Shown piece after piece: positions 1 through 8,202 of a stretch of 64,000 bases of DNA. A model generated the notes under the pieces. It worked only from the letters and a program-made list of their open reading frames with translations, was not told the DNA's origin and ran no database searches. Both the position numbers and the translations under genes were made by a program. Within the stretch, counting starts at the first letter, position 1, and the number at the start of each line of letters is the position of its first letter. The DNA comes from JAFNAG01 sp963721405 (GTDB lineage: Bacteria; Acidobacteriota; UBA6911). The stretch covers positions 124,001 through 188,000 of the forward strand of contig CAVRJA010000010.1 in NCBI GenBank assembly GCA_963721405.1. The letters are read 5' to 3'.

Positions 1-2
1 AC

Positions 3-188
3 GAATGGGCTTGGTCACTGCATCCTGAGCGACTGGCCTCTTTCCTCGAATCGCTAGGTGTGAAGCCCTCCGAACCGGCTCATCTTCTGGAGTCGATTGG
101 CGCCGCCCTGAACGAGCTTGATCGAATCGAAATCCAGAAGATGTTCGAAGCAGCAGGAGCGACTTTTTGGAGCCGCGCTGGGGACTAA
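3..188 (+). CDS. C-terminal part of an unknown protein, cut by window edge
   Basis: An open frame enters from the left edge and ends with TAA at 186-188, giving 61 residues (starting EWAWSLHPERL and ending FWSRAGD). The leucine- and glutamate-rich composition suggests helices. I recognise no domain. It is the only open frame here without stops, but coding status is judged only from this fragment, and the start lies outside the window. Confidence 0.4.
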   Translation, partial: EWAWSLHPERLASFLESLGVKPSEPAHLLESIGAALNELDRIEIQKMFEAAGATFWSRAGD

Positions 189-298
189 ACGGCGTGGTGA
201 GGAAATCCTTGTTTTCTAAGTGCTTATTTCGGTTGTGACAATGCCGACCATCCTCCCACGAATGGTGGCAACCGTCATCCTCCAAGTCACGCAGCCCG

Positions 299-482
299 CA
301 TGACCCAGTTGCAAAAGGCGTCAACTATGGGACGCCAATTTCCAACATGCAGTTGCCCCTTCGGCGATGGGCCGCAGGTTTCTCGGCTTGTCCGGAATCC
401 GGCTTTTGGTGCCAGTTTCACCAGAATCCACGAAGACCCACCGGAAGGAGAATTGCGTTGGAGCCTCACTTTATGCGGGGTC
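299..482 (+). repeat. Dispersed repeat, copy A (degenerate IS-end-like sequence)
   Basis: This block aligns collinearly with 14978-15168. Both contain ACTATGGGRCGCCARTTTCC, then a ggtttctc tract, then CAGTTTCAYCAGAATCCA, an ACCGGAAGG box and a final TTTATGCGG. Short GCCAGTTTC-type sub-repeats recur inside it. I read it as a non-coding remnant of a mobile-element end, possibly the multi-site end of an IS21-type element. The identity of the parent element is not established. Confidence 0.6.
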
Positions 483-553
483 TGAGGCTTGGCGCTCCAC
501 CGGGGTTCCAACCGGCGGAGCTTGGATTGCGGTGTGACCTGGAAGTCTGGCTG

Positions 554-988
554 TTACGCCTTGCCTTGCCTCTTGGCCTTGACCGCGCGCATCACCTCGT
601 CGACCTGAGCGCGCCGGTACTCGTCGGACAGCCGCGAATGATCAAAATCGGATTTAAATTTGTGGGTTCGTTCAACGGCAGGATTGGCGAGGCCAGAGCA
701 GTCCTTGCGCAAGGCCTTGAGGAAAGCGCTCGAGTACCCGCTATCCTTGGAGCAAGCGCGTTGATAGCCGGGATCGAACGCCCGGTAACGCCGGAAGTCC
801 GGCCCGTCCCAGAGGGCCATCAGTCCGAACACGTGCGCCCGAATGCGCATCTTGCCCGTCGGCCGGTCACGTTCCAGGAGATGCAGTTTCTTGAGTCGGG
901 TGAAAACCCAGGTTGAGAGATCGATATCGACGCCGAACGGATTAAGAACCTTACCCTCAAACTCGTAAGACAGAGCTTCGCCTAACAA
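554..988 (-). CDS. Hypothetical protein, possibly a fragment
   Basis: The 144-aa frame begins MLGEALSYEFEG and ends in a basic tail (MRAVKAKRQGKA). It contains the aromatic- and arginine-rich stretch FGLMALWDGPDFRRYRAFD. No family is recognised and no signal peptide or membrane segment is evident. It lies between a dispersed repeat and a gene-free stretch, so it may be the C-terminal remnant of a larger gene. Coding is supported only by length and a plausible residue composition. Confidence 0.35.
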   Translation of the reverse strand: MLGEALSYEFEGKVLNPFGVDIDLSTWVFTRLKKLHLLERDRPTGKMRIRAHVFGLMALWDGPDFRRYRAFDPGYQRACSKDSGYSSAFLKALRKDCSGLANPAVERTHKFKSDFDHSRLSDEYRRAQVDEVMRAVKAKRQGKA

Positions 989-1526
989 AAGATGGTTGTT
1001 TTTGGAGCTCCAGCCCGCTCACGTCAGGTTGGCGTAGGGATCACCAGCGGATCCTTGGGCTCTCTCGCAGAGACCTTTCAGCGACCCGCCCGCCCTTCAG
1101 ATTGAATCCTGCACGCAAATTCAAGGTATTTGCTCTCTATAAAAAATGTCAAGCCGTTTTTATCTTGGGCCGTCTGCAGCATTAGATCGTTAAACTCGCG
1201 GCAGTACGATGTGCAGTCACTGCACCATTCGATGCCGAAGTGCAGGTCGCAGAGAGAATGATGCCACTCAATCCGCGGGTTTTTTCACAGCATATCAATA
1301 CAGCAGAAGGAATCCTTGTCCGCAGTTCGGCGCCCATCATTCAAGGCTCGGAGACCGCCGCAATTAGTAAAAGTGAAAGCGGTTGTAATCCTATCTAATC
1401 GTACGGATAATAGCCGCACGGCAAACATCCCACGTCTGTTTGGAGCCTTTTGGCGGGATTGAAATGCCGACCAGGATAGCTGACACTAGGCGGCTAATCG
1501 CACCACAGACAAATCCATGAGGCAAG
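989..1526. other. Gene-free stretch
   Basis: No credible open frame, RNA gene or long inverted repeat was seen here. It probably carries the promoter of the operon starting at 1527, but I cannot pick convincing -35/-10 boxes. Confidence 0.4.
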
Positions 1527-2189
1527 ATGCGCTACAGGGTACTTGGCACCGAAATCCGCTCTAAGAACACGGCAAAGACAATGGCTGAAGCCTCCCAGGC
1601 ACTCACGCATTGGCTCCTCGCAAGGCCCCGCGTGAGCAGAGCCCTAGACTTTGGCTGCGGAAAGCTCCGATACACACCGTATATCGCCCGCACGAGCGTC
1701 GCTCTGGGCATTGTTGACTCTCAGATACAGCTGGAACGATCTCAGATGATCGCCGGCCGCCTCACAAGCGTCAGCAGATACGCGCGGAGGCGCTGGCCGC
1801 GGTGCAGGATCCATTCAGTTGAGCAATTCTGGGCAGGCGTACAAGAACGCTATGATTTCGTACTCTGTGCGAACGTACTGTCGGCTATCCCGTCTCGCAA
1901 GGCTCGGACACGATCACTTCGGGCAATCCAGGCTTGCCTTCGACCAGAAGGGGAGTGTCTTATCGTCAACCAACACAGCAACTCCTATTTCCGCGAAGCT
2001 CGAGGCCGACCGGAGGCGATTGCACATTTGGATGGTCGGATACTGCCGTCAATCTGGGGAGGCTGCTACTACGGTATTCTGGATCGTGACAAGTGCACTC
2101 ATATCTTGAGGTCGCTTGGCTTCATGGTGTTGGAAACATGGGTCGAGCATCAATCCACATTCGTTTTAGTTGCAAGAGGGCCAAGATGA
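1527..2189 (+). CDS. Class I SAM-dependent methyltransferase
   Basis: This 220-aa protein has a Rossmann methyltransferase layout. The glycine-rich SAM loop is DFGCGKLRYT at about residues 41-50. Strand 4 (YDFVLCANVLSAIP) lies at about 109-122, and a later strand (GECLIVNQHSNSYF) follows helix D. The substrate is unknown; small molecule, protein or nucleic acid are all possible, and no DNA-methyltransferase NPPY/DPPY motif is visible. The stop overlaps the start of the next gene in an ATGA, so the two are translationally coupled and probably work together with the DUF4365 gene downstream. Confidence 0.7.
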   Translation: MRYRVLGTEIRSKNTAKTMAEASQALTHWLLARPRVSRALDFGCGKLRYTPYIARTSVALGIVDSQIQLERSQMIAGRLTSVSRYARRRWPRCRIHSVEQFWAGVQERYDFVLCANVLSAIPSRKARTRSLRAIQACLRPEGECLIVNQHSNSYFREARGRPEAIAHLDGRILPSIWGGCYYGILDRDKCTHILRSLGFMVLETWVEHQSTFVLVARGPR

Positions 2190-2878
2190 AAATCATAGGA
2201 CAACCCGAAAGCTATTCCGACATGCTCGAAAGAATTTTCTCAACGACCCTCGTTAGCGGTCTCCTCTGCACGGTGATTTTGGCCCAGGCATCCCCAGCCT
2301 TTCATGCCCTCATCCGGAGCGTTTCCACACAAGCCGATATTGGACCAATAAAAAACATAAAAGCCTTCTATATTCTAATTCCTCTTGGAGTCGCGTTTTT
2401 CACACGGGTTATTCTCCTGCACGACAAACTTTCCGACATACTTCGATTGCGTCACAGGTTTGACACACGCTACATCCTTGCCCCGATGGCGGGAAATGCG
2501 GGCCTCAAACTAACGGCGAAGTTCAAAAAACGATTGGAGGCTGAACGCCACCCTGCGATGTACGCAGTCTTTTATAAATATGCGGGTTTCAAAAATCCGG
2601 CGATCGATGCGCAACTTGTGCGGACCGCGTTGGATAGCTGGGGTTGGTTTTGGGCAGCACTCGAAGCGGCCTTCCTTCTTTTCGTTACTCTTTTGGTGCT
2701 GGCATTAATCAGGCAGTGGTATCCACTCTTACTGGTTAGCGTCGGAATTTTACTTCTTGTCTTTTTCATGAGATATCAATGGTCGGTGTGTCGCGACGGC
2801 GCGCGACAGCAAGTGAATGCAATACTCCAAGATCCTGCTCGCACAGATGAAGTGCGTACCTATTTTGCCAAATTGTGA
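2186..2878 (+). CDS. Four-helix integral membrane protein of unknown function
   Basis: The start ATG lies inside the ATGA overlap with the methyltransferase stop, which is why I prefer it to upstream in-frame starts. The 230-aa product has hydrophobic segments at about 16-36, 59-77, 155-175 and 180-196. A basic cytosolic loop (about 80-150, with KFKKRLEAERH) separates the two hairpins. No known family is recognised. A membrane protein between a methyltransferase and a nuclease-like protein could be an effector that damages the membrane, but that is inference from context only. Confidence 0.65.
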   Translation: MKIIGQPESYSDMLERIFSTTLVSGLLCTVILAQASPAFHALIRSVSTQADIGPIKNIKAFYILIPLGVAFFTRVILLHDKLSDILRLRHRFDTRYILAPMAGNAGLKLTAKFKKRLEAERHPAMYAVFYKYAGFKNPAIDAQLVRTALDSWGWFWAALEAAFLLFVTLLVLALIRQWYPLLLVSVGILLLVFFMRYQWSVCRDGARQQVNAILQDPARTDEVRTYFAKL

Positions 2879-2974
2879 GAGTCGGCGCATGACGAGCCAA
2901 TGAACGTCGCAGTTGGTTTGGCCGCCCGCTTGTTGTCGGCTGATCAGCAAATTGGCAGGAGCACAATCGAGTCA

Positions 2975-3571
2975 ATGACTGAAGCGAAAAAGCAAACTGA
3001 ACAGCACATCATAGACGAAAATGGCGAGCAGTTACTCCGCAGCAGGTTACCCAGCCACTGGAAACTGCGCCCATATCGACCGGACTACGGCTTGGATTTT
3101 GCATTAGAAGTCTTCGCTCCCCCTAAGGATCCAACCGCAAAGTTCCGCGAATACGAAACGCTAGGTGAGCACATTTTCATTCAACTCAAAAGTGCGCAAA
3201 CCACCAAAGCATATCCGCTGAAACTCTATCGTCGCGACAATGTGGAGAAGGCTCGTGAGGTGTTTGACAAGAAGGAACTCGCTGGCACTCTAAACACCAT
3301 CAGATATTCGCTTGAGACATCAGAGTTGGTGACGATTGAACGTATGGGAGTGGGTGTACCCGTTTTGCTCGTTATTGCGGATCTCTCCACTCGTCGATGC
3401 CATTTCGTTTGCCTGAACGACTATATCGACAAGATTTTGATCCCTCGCTACAGTGACTACTCTGCAAAAAGCAGCTGTACCCTTTACGTCCCCGTCGCGA
3501 ACGAGATCGGTGGCCCCGTCTCTGGTCTCGATGGCCTGCGTTGGTACGCAAAGCGGCCCAAATTCAGAGCT
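2975..3571 (+). pseudogene. DUF4365-family nuclease-like protein, 5' part, split by an insertion sequence
   Basis: The frame from ATG 2975 carries a DUF4365-like restriction-endonuclease core: PDYGLDFALEV at residues 36-46 and FIQLKS at 68-73, matching the D...E...QxK pattern of PD-(D/E)XK folds. At the AGCT duplication (3568-3571) it runs into an insertion sequence and reads on into element DNA until 3724. The missing C-terminal part is at 6416-6835. Joining ...KRPKFRA to LKLFAAFQ... keeps frame and gives about 338 residues. It is probably the third gene of the operon starting at 1527. Confidence 0.75.
3568..3571. repeat. Target-site duplication AGCT, left copy
   Basis: AGCT directly precedes the element's CCTGAC end and is repeated at 6412-6415. 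The reconstructed target TTCAGAGCTCTGAA is itself a 14-bp palindrome. Confidence 0.8.
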
Positions 3572-3624
3572 CCTGACACGCCCGCAAAAATCCCAGGGAT
3601 TTGCCCGTTTTTTCGGACATGGGT

Positions 3625-4059
3625 GCGGACCAAAAACTGTCCGCTTTTTTCTTCCGGCGATGATCTGAAAAGGTGGGACGGGGCAGGATTATTAGAGCCA
3701 AACTCCCTCGAAACCTCCGACTGAACCTGTTTAACGTGCCGTTTTGTTTTGGGCTGGACTGCGGACGAAAAACTGTCCGCTTTTTGCATAAGCAGGTATC
3801 TGCGGGTTGCCGGAAACTCGTGCCGGACGTGGTTGTTGCTGCAATCTGGGGTGTTGCAAAAGGATGTAATTTCGCTCTGAAAAAGTTGATCTGGGTGCGG
3901 ACCAAAAACTGTCCGCTTTTTGCCTTAGCAGGGACTCTGAGATTGCCCGAAACCCGCGCCAGACGTGGTTTACGACGCAATCTGAGGTGTTACAAGAAAA
4001 TGTAATTTTGCTCTGAAAAAGTCCGAATCTGGGTGCGGACCAAAAACTGTCCGCTTTTT
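3625..4059 (+). repeat. Four tandem ~136-bp repeats, each with a hairpin plus T-run core
   Basis: Cores GCGGACCAAAAACTGTCCGC followed by TTTTT begin at 3625, 3761, 3897 and 4035 (spacing 136, 136, 138). GCGGAC pairs with GTCCGC around an 8-nt loop, which resembles a short intrinsic terminator. The sequence between cores 2-3 and 3-4 is also repeated (gcaatctg, gctctgaaaaag); unit 1 is diverged. A related AAAAGTGTCCGCTTTTT lies in inverted orientation near the right end at about 6377-6396. The cores may be transposase binding sites, transcription insulators, or both. Confidence 0.85.
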
Positions 4060-4100
4060 CATTTTCGTCGCGGGCGCGTGGTCGGTCATGCTGATCGACC

Positions 4101-6374
4101 ATGACAGCTCAACAGCGTAGACTTCTTGAGCTCCCGGGCTCGCCGCCAGGAACTGTTGTCCTCAACGATCGTGTCAGCATCCGCACCGAGGGTTCCCGGC
4201 GGGCAGTATTCCTGCAAGGGCTTGTTCTCATGCACTATGACGTGAATGACCATGCCGCTGAAGAGTGCGCAATGGTGACGTTGTTCGAAGCGGGCTACGC
4301 GGATCAGAACGACATCGCCCACGCCTTCGGGTGTACGCCGCGAACCCTGAGACGATACCAAGAACGGATCGAGTCCGGCGGTCTCTTGGCTCTTGGGCGA
4401 CCTCGTGGCCGTCCCTCGCAGAAAGGTTCTCCACCAATTGAGGGGCGGGATCGGACGATACTCCACCTGAAAGAACGAGGTCTCAGCAATCGTGCGATTG
4501 CCGTAAAGCTCGGTTTTTCGGAGAAAGCAGTCCGGAAGCGGTTGCGCCGACTTGGGTGGAAGCCTCAACCGGCGATCTGCCTGCCGTTTGAGACAATGAC
4601 GGACGATGCCACCCAGCCGATGACAGCGCCGTCAGACACAACTGGCGTGTCCGCCATGGCCGCCGCCCCAATCGCCGATGACAAAACAACGGATGAGCCC
4701 CTCCCGGTCAGCTTGGACCGCAATCCGCTCGATCGTTCATTGGATCGCTTGTTGGCGGCTATGGGCAAGCTTGAGGATGCCGCTCCCCTATTTGCCCGGA
4801 CCGAGAACCTTCCGGGAGCGGGTGTCCTGCTGGCAGTACCGGCTCTGGTGCATAGCGGCGTGCTCACAGCGGCGCGCAAGATCTATAGCTCCCTTGGCCC
4901 GGCATTCTATGGATTGAGGACAACAATCGTCACCTCGATTCTGCTTGCGCTGCTCCGTATCCCACGACCGGAAGCACTCAAGGAACATTCTCCCGGAGAT
5001 CTCGGCCGCATTGTCGGGTTGGATCGAATGCTCGAGGTGAAAACCCTGCGACGCAAGTTCTCACGACTGGCTTCTATGAAGAGAAGCCGGGAATTTGGGA
5101 TTGAACTGGCTCGTCACCGCGTTGCCGAGCAGGGCCGAATGATGGGGTTTCTCTATGTCGATGGGCATGTTCGCGCCTACCACGGAAAGCGCATAATTCC
5201 GAAAGCCTACGTGACCCGGAGACGCATCGCCGCTCCTGGCACCACTGACTACTGGATCAACGACCAGAAGGGAGACCCACTCTTCGTGGTCACTGCGGAA
5301 GCCAATGCGGCCATGACCCGAATGCTTGTGCCCATCCTCAAACAGGTCCGCAATCTGATCGGTCCGCGCCGGCGACTGACAGTCGTGTTCGATCGAGGCG
5401 GCTGGTCCCCGCGGCTCTTCCTGACCATCCTCGAGATGCGGTTTGACATCCTGACCTACCGCAAGGGTCGTTTCCGCAAAATCTCTGAGAAAAGATTCAT
5501 CCTCCGGAAGGCAAAATTCCATGGCCGACGCCTGGAGTACTTGCTGCACGATCAAGCGGTCCGGTTCCTGAAAGGAAAGCTCCGGCTCCGGCAAGTGACC
5601 CGTCTAACGGAAACCGGCCATCAAACCGCGGTTCTGACGAGTCGCTGGAAACTGCGTGATATTGTCGTGGCCTATCGCATGTTCGATCGTTGGCGGCAGG
5701 AGAATTTCTTTAAGTACATGCGACAGGAGTTCCTGATCGACGCCCTCACCGACTACGAAGCTGAGCCCGACGATCCAAATCGATCCGTTCCCAATCCGAT
5801 GCGAAAGGTTGTCGACAAAGAACTCCGCAAGGCCCGCAGCCACTTGGCGAAACTACAGGAGCAATACGGTTCGGCCGCACAGGACTATTTGAAAGGGCGA
5901 ACCGCTACAATGCGTGCCTTTACGGCCGCCGAAAGAGAAATCCAGCGCGAGCTCGATGAAGCGTCCGCCGAAATCGCACGCCTCATCAAACGGCAGAAAT
6001 CCCTGCCGACTCGGATTCCATTATCTGAGTCGCCAGAGGGGGAGAAGGCGATGCAGCTGTCGGTCGAAAGGAAACACCTGAGCAACATTCTCAAGATGGT
6101 GGCCTATCAAATCGAAGGGAGTCTTGTAGAGCTATTGCGGCCCGTCTATCCGAGGACCGAGGCCGAGGGCCGCACGTTGATCCAAACTGCGCTGCGAAGC
6201 GCTGCCACGATCGAACCGACTAACGAAGAACTTCGGGTAATCCTATCGCCGCTGAGCTCGCCGCATCGGTCGAGGGCAATCGCCGCAGTCTGCAAAGAGC
6301 TCAATAAGGCATCGGACAGGTTTCCAGGCACAAAGCTCCGGCTCCGCTTCGCGGTGGCCGAGTCAACAATTTGA
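4101..6374 (+). CDS. DDE-type transposase with N-terminal helix-turn-helix domains
   Basis: The 757-aa protein has two DNA-binding regions at its N-terminus. One has DIAHAFGCTPRTLRRYQERI and a GRPRGRPSQKG AT-hook-like linker; the other has SNRAIAVKLGFSEKAVRKRL. The catalytic part shows YVDGHVRAYHG (first D), VFDRGGWSPRLF (second D) and RWRQENFFKYMRQEF (E), an IS4/IS1634-like RNase H arrangement. A helical C-terminal region follows (residues 570-757). It is intact and lies wholly inside the element bounded by AGCT copies, so the element may be active. Confidence 0.8.
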   Translation: MTAQQRRLLELPGSPPGTVVLNDRVSIRTEGSRRAVFLQGLVLMHYDVNDHAAEECAMVTLFEAGYADQNDIAHAFGCTPRTLRRYQERIESGGLLALGRPRGRPSQKGSPPIEGRDRTILHLKERGLSNRAIAVKLGFSEKAVRKRLRRLGWKPQPAICLPFETMTDDATQPMTAPSDTTGVSAMAAAPIADDKTTDEPLPVSLDRNPLDRSLDRLLAAMGKLEDAAPLFARTENLPGAGVLLAVPALVHSGVLTAARKIYSSLGPAFYGLRTTIVTSILLALLRIPRPEALKEHSPGDLGRIVGLDRMLEVKTLRRKFSRLASMKRSREFGIELARHRVAEQGRMMGFLYVDGHVRAYHGKRIIPKAYVTRRRIAAPGTTDYWINDQKGDPLFVVTAEANAAMTRMLVPILKQVRNLIGPRRRLTVVFDRGGWSPRLFLTILEMRFDILTYRKGRFRKISEKRFILRKAKFHGRRLEYLLHDQAVRFLKGKLRLRQVTRLTETGHQTAVLTSRWKLRDIVVAYRMFDRWRQENFFKYMRQEFLIDALTDYEAEPDDPNRSVPNPMRKVVDKELRKARSHLAKLQEQYGSAAQDYLKGRTATMRAFTAAEREIQRELDEASAEIARLIKRQKSLPTRIPLSESPEGEKAMQLSVERKHLSNILKMVAYQIEGSLVELLRPVYPRTEAEGRTLIQTALRSAATIEPTNEELRVILSPLSSPHRSRAIAAVCKELNKASDRFPGTKLRLRFAVAESTI

Positions 6375-6411
6375 CCAAAAAGCGGACACTTTTTCGCCGG
6401 GGTACGTCAGG

Positions 6412-6415
6412 AGCT
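6412..6415. repeat. Target-site duplication AGCT, right copy
   Basis: It follows the right end GTACGTCAGG of the element and matches 3568-3571. Confidence 0.8.
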
Positions 6416-6835
6416 CTGAAATTGTTTGCCGCATTCCAGCGATTTGTGTATCAGGCTGCTGAGCTTGAATATGCGTGGGAGACCGCCTCGTTTTTGCCAA
6501 TGGCTCGCTATTTCGCGACGAAGATCGTTTCTTATGACTTCTGGAAGGATACGGAGATGTGGCGCTTGGTTGAGCGTTACGCGGCTGCGCTACAGAATTT
6601 TCTGTCGACGGGGTGTCCACAACTTAGAAAGTCTGATACGGGCGTGATTCTCTGCGGAGTCAAAGTGGCCCAGCGTGATCAAGATGAAAACGGGGCGCAC
6701 CGGTATGATGAGGAAATTCTCGAGCTGTGGCGCTATCTTGCGGCACTTCCGAGGTCTTACGAGGATGTATGTCGCGAATGGTACCTGCCGACAGGGCTGG
6801 GCTACGACACCTCGTATTCTAAAGAGACAGTATGA
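6416..6835 (+). pseudogene. DUF4365-family protein, 3' part displaced by insertion
   Basis: In frame with the pre-insertion gene, this encodes LKLFAAFQRFVYQAAELEYA... to TSYSKETV. The FxYQAxELEYA stretch and the later DFWKDTEMWRLVERY are the helical C-terminal part expected after the DUF4365 core. Without the first half it has no natural start. An in-frame upstream ATG at 6371 would begin inside the insertion sequence. Confidence 0.7.
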
Positions 6836-7025
6836 CTGATGTTTGCAGATTACGAGGACACGGGCGGCGCAAAATCATGTTGAGCCAGACCAATCGACGG
6901 AACGGGATGGAAGCAGACCCTTGCTTCCTCGCGGGAAACCTCCCGAGATTTCCGCACAAGAGCAAGCGTAAACTAATTCTCAAGTACATCCCGGGGACGC
7001 TTCGACTTATCGCTCGACTGTCGGC

Positions 7026-8132
7026 TCATTCCTCAATTCTCAGAGTTCCAACACGATTTAGGCAACAACGGAGCTTCTCGAGAGCGCCAAGATCTATCTT
7101 CCAGACATCCCTGCAACCCTCTGAGTATTGGGCAGAATTATATTCCTTGGGAGTCGAGAGAATGACTCGCACATCTGGATGCATGTAACAGAACAATGAG
7201 CCTCCCAGTGCCTGCATCTTTGATCCCAACGGAGATAACGTAATCCTGTACCTGTCCGACATCTCTGTATATAGGGCCTCAAGGATTCTGATGGTTTCCT
7301 TGTAGTCAAAGGTGCTGACCTCGTATTGGCGCCATTCATCGCCGATCTCGTTGATCTTCTTCATCGCGTCGAGACGCCAACGGTTTTCTGCAAGATGAGG
7401 TTCGCCGAGTAACCACACAATTTTCTTTGAAGCGGTTGTCAAGAGTGATGGGTCGACAAAACTTATCACTGCCTTGCTGCGCTCGCCCTTGAAGCAAGCG
7501 AAGAGGATTAAGGAGTCGGGCAGGGGATCTAAGGCGTGCCCTGGATAATCCATGCTCGGCGTTACATCGCCCACACCGCGCTCGAGACCGAGCAAATCTT
7601 CGTTCGCCCACTGTTCAGGATTGCGATCGTACTCTTCCTTGGTCGGGTGATAGGTTGAGGCCTCGGAATAAATGATGCGGACGCAGATATCATATTCTAG
7701 AAGAACTTTCATACAGCGGAGTATTAGGCGATTCGCGGCTACGCTGAGATCCAGTGTTATACACGGCGGCTTTGCAGGAGCACCACAAATAACTAGATCT
7801 AGTAGTGCCCGAAGGCGAGAAGGAAAATCTGGAACATCTACCTCAATAGGGTCGACGTGTGGCGAGATCTCACGCAGGTGACCTTCTAGTTGCTGCAAGT
7901 TGATGGCATTATCATCGAGATTTGTTCCGTATTTGAAGTAGGCTGCGCGACGCGTTCTGAATCCTGCTGCTGCCAAGCGACCTGGCAGCTCAAGGCAGCG
8001 CGGCTCGAATCCAAGGGCACAGAGAAATATGTCATCTGGAGATGACGTCACCAGACTCTGGACTTCAAGAGCCTCGATGGCTTCAAGGTCAGCAACAACA
8101 TCAGCCAGTTCATAAAAACTAAGCTTTGCCAT
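7026..8132 (-). CDS. Unknown 368-aa protein, last gene of the DUF4338-ThyX-kinase cluster
   Basis: The protein begins MAKLSFYELADVVADLEAIE and carries a conserved-looking LCALGFEPRCLELPGRL motif near residue 37. ITLDLSVAANRLILR follows near 125, and a C-terminal half contains ITLSPLGSKMQALGG. The alternating beta/alpha pattern suggests a Rossmann-like fold, with the GFEPR loop as a possible ligand site, but I do not recognise the family and assign no activity. It starts 70 bp after the kinase-ATPase gene on the same strand and is probably co-transcribed with it. Confidence 0.65.
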   Translation of the reverse strand: MAKLSFYELADVVADLEAIEALEVQSLVTSSPDDIFLCALGFEPRCLELPGRLAAAGFRTRRAAYFKYGTNLDDNAINLQQLEGHLREISPHVDPIEVDVPDFPSRLRALLDLVICGAPAKPPCITLDLSVAANRLILRCMKVLLEYDICVRIIYSEASTYHPTKEEYDRNPEQWANEDLLGLERGVGDVTPSMDYPGHALDPLPDSLILFACFKGERSKAVISFVDPSLLTTASKKIVWLLGEPHLAENRWRLDAMKKINEIGDEWRQYEVSTFDYKETIRILEALYTEMSDRYRITLSPLGSKMQALGGSLFCYMHPDVRVILSTPKEYNSAQYSEGCRDVWKIDLGALEKLRCCLNRVGTLRIEE

Positions 8133-8202
8133 GAATTGTCACCCTAGTTGCACTTTTTGGCGCGCTCCGCAGTCTAATCAATTTGTGAAGCGACAGTTGA
8201 AC

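Larger units (their letters stand above)
3572..6411 (+). mobile_element. 2840-bp insertion sequence with large DDE transposase and tandem internal repeats
   Basis: The ends read CCTGACACGCCC on the left and CCTGACGTACCCC inward from the right, forming imperfect terminal inverted repeats followed by A-rich and TGTCCGCTTTTT blocks. AGCT flanks both ends. The single transposase gene is at 4101-6374. The element splits a DUF4365 gene, and excising it plus one AGCT copy restores an open frame, so the boundaries are exact. I cannot assign an IS family with certainty. Confidence 0.85.

Noticed and set aside
3625..4059. Regularly spaced repeats as a CRISPR array
   Set aside because: The spacers are about 110 bp long and themselves repeated, and the cores form terminator-like hairpins; no cas genes are present.
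4086..4568. 160-aa minus-strand frame over the transposase start
   Set aside because: It is a shadow of the transposase N-terminal coding region.
6832..7188. 118-aa plus-strand frame after the DUF4365 fragment
   Set aside because: Its second half is antisense to the 368-aa gene and it has no recognisable domain.
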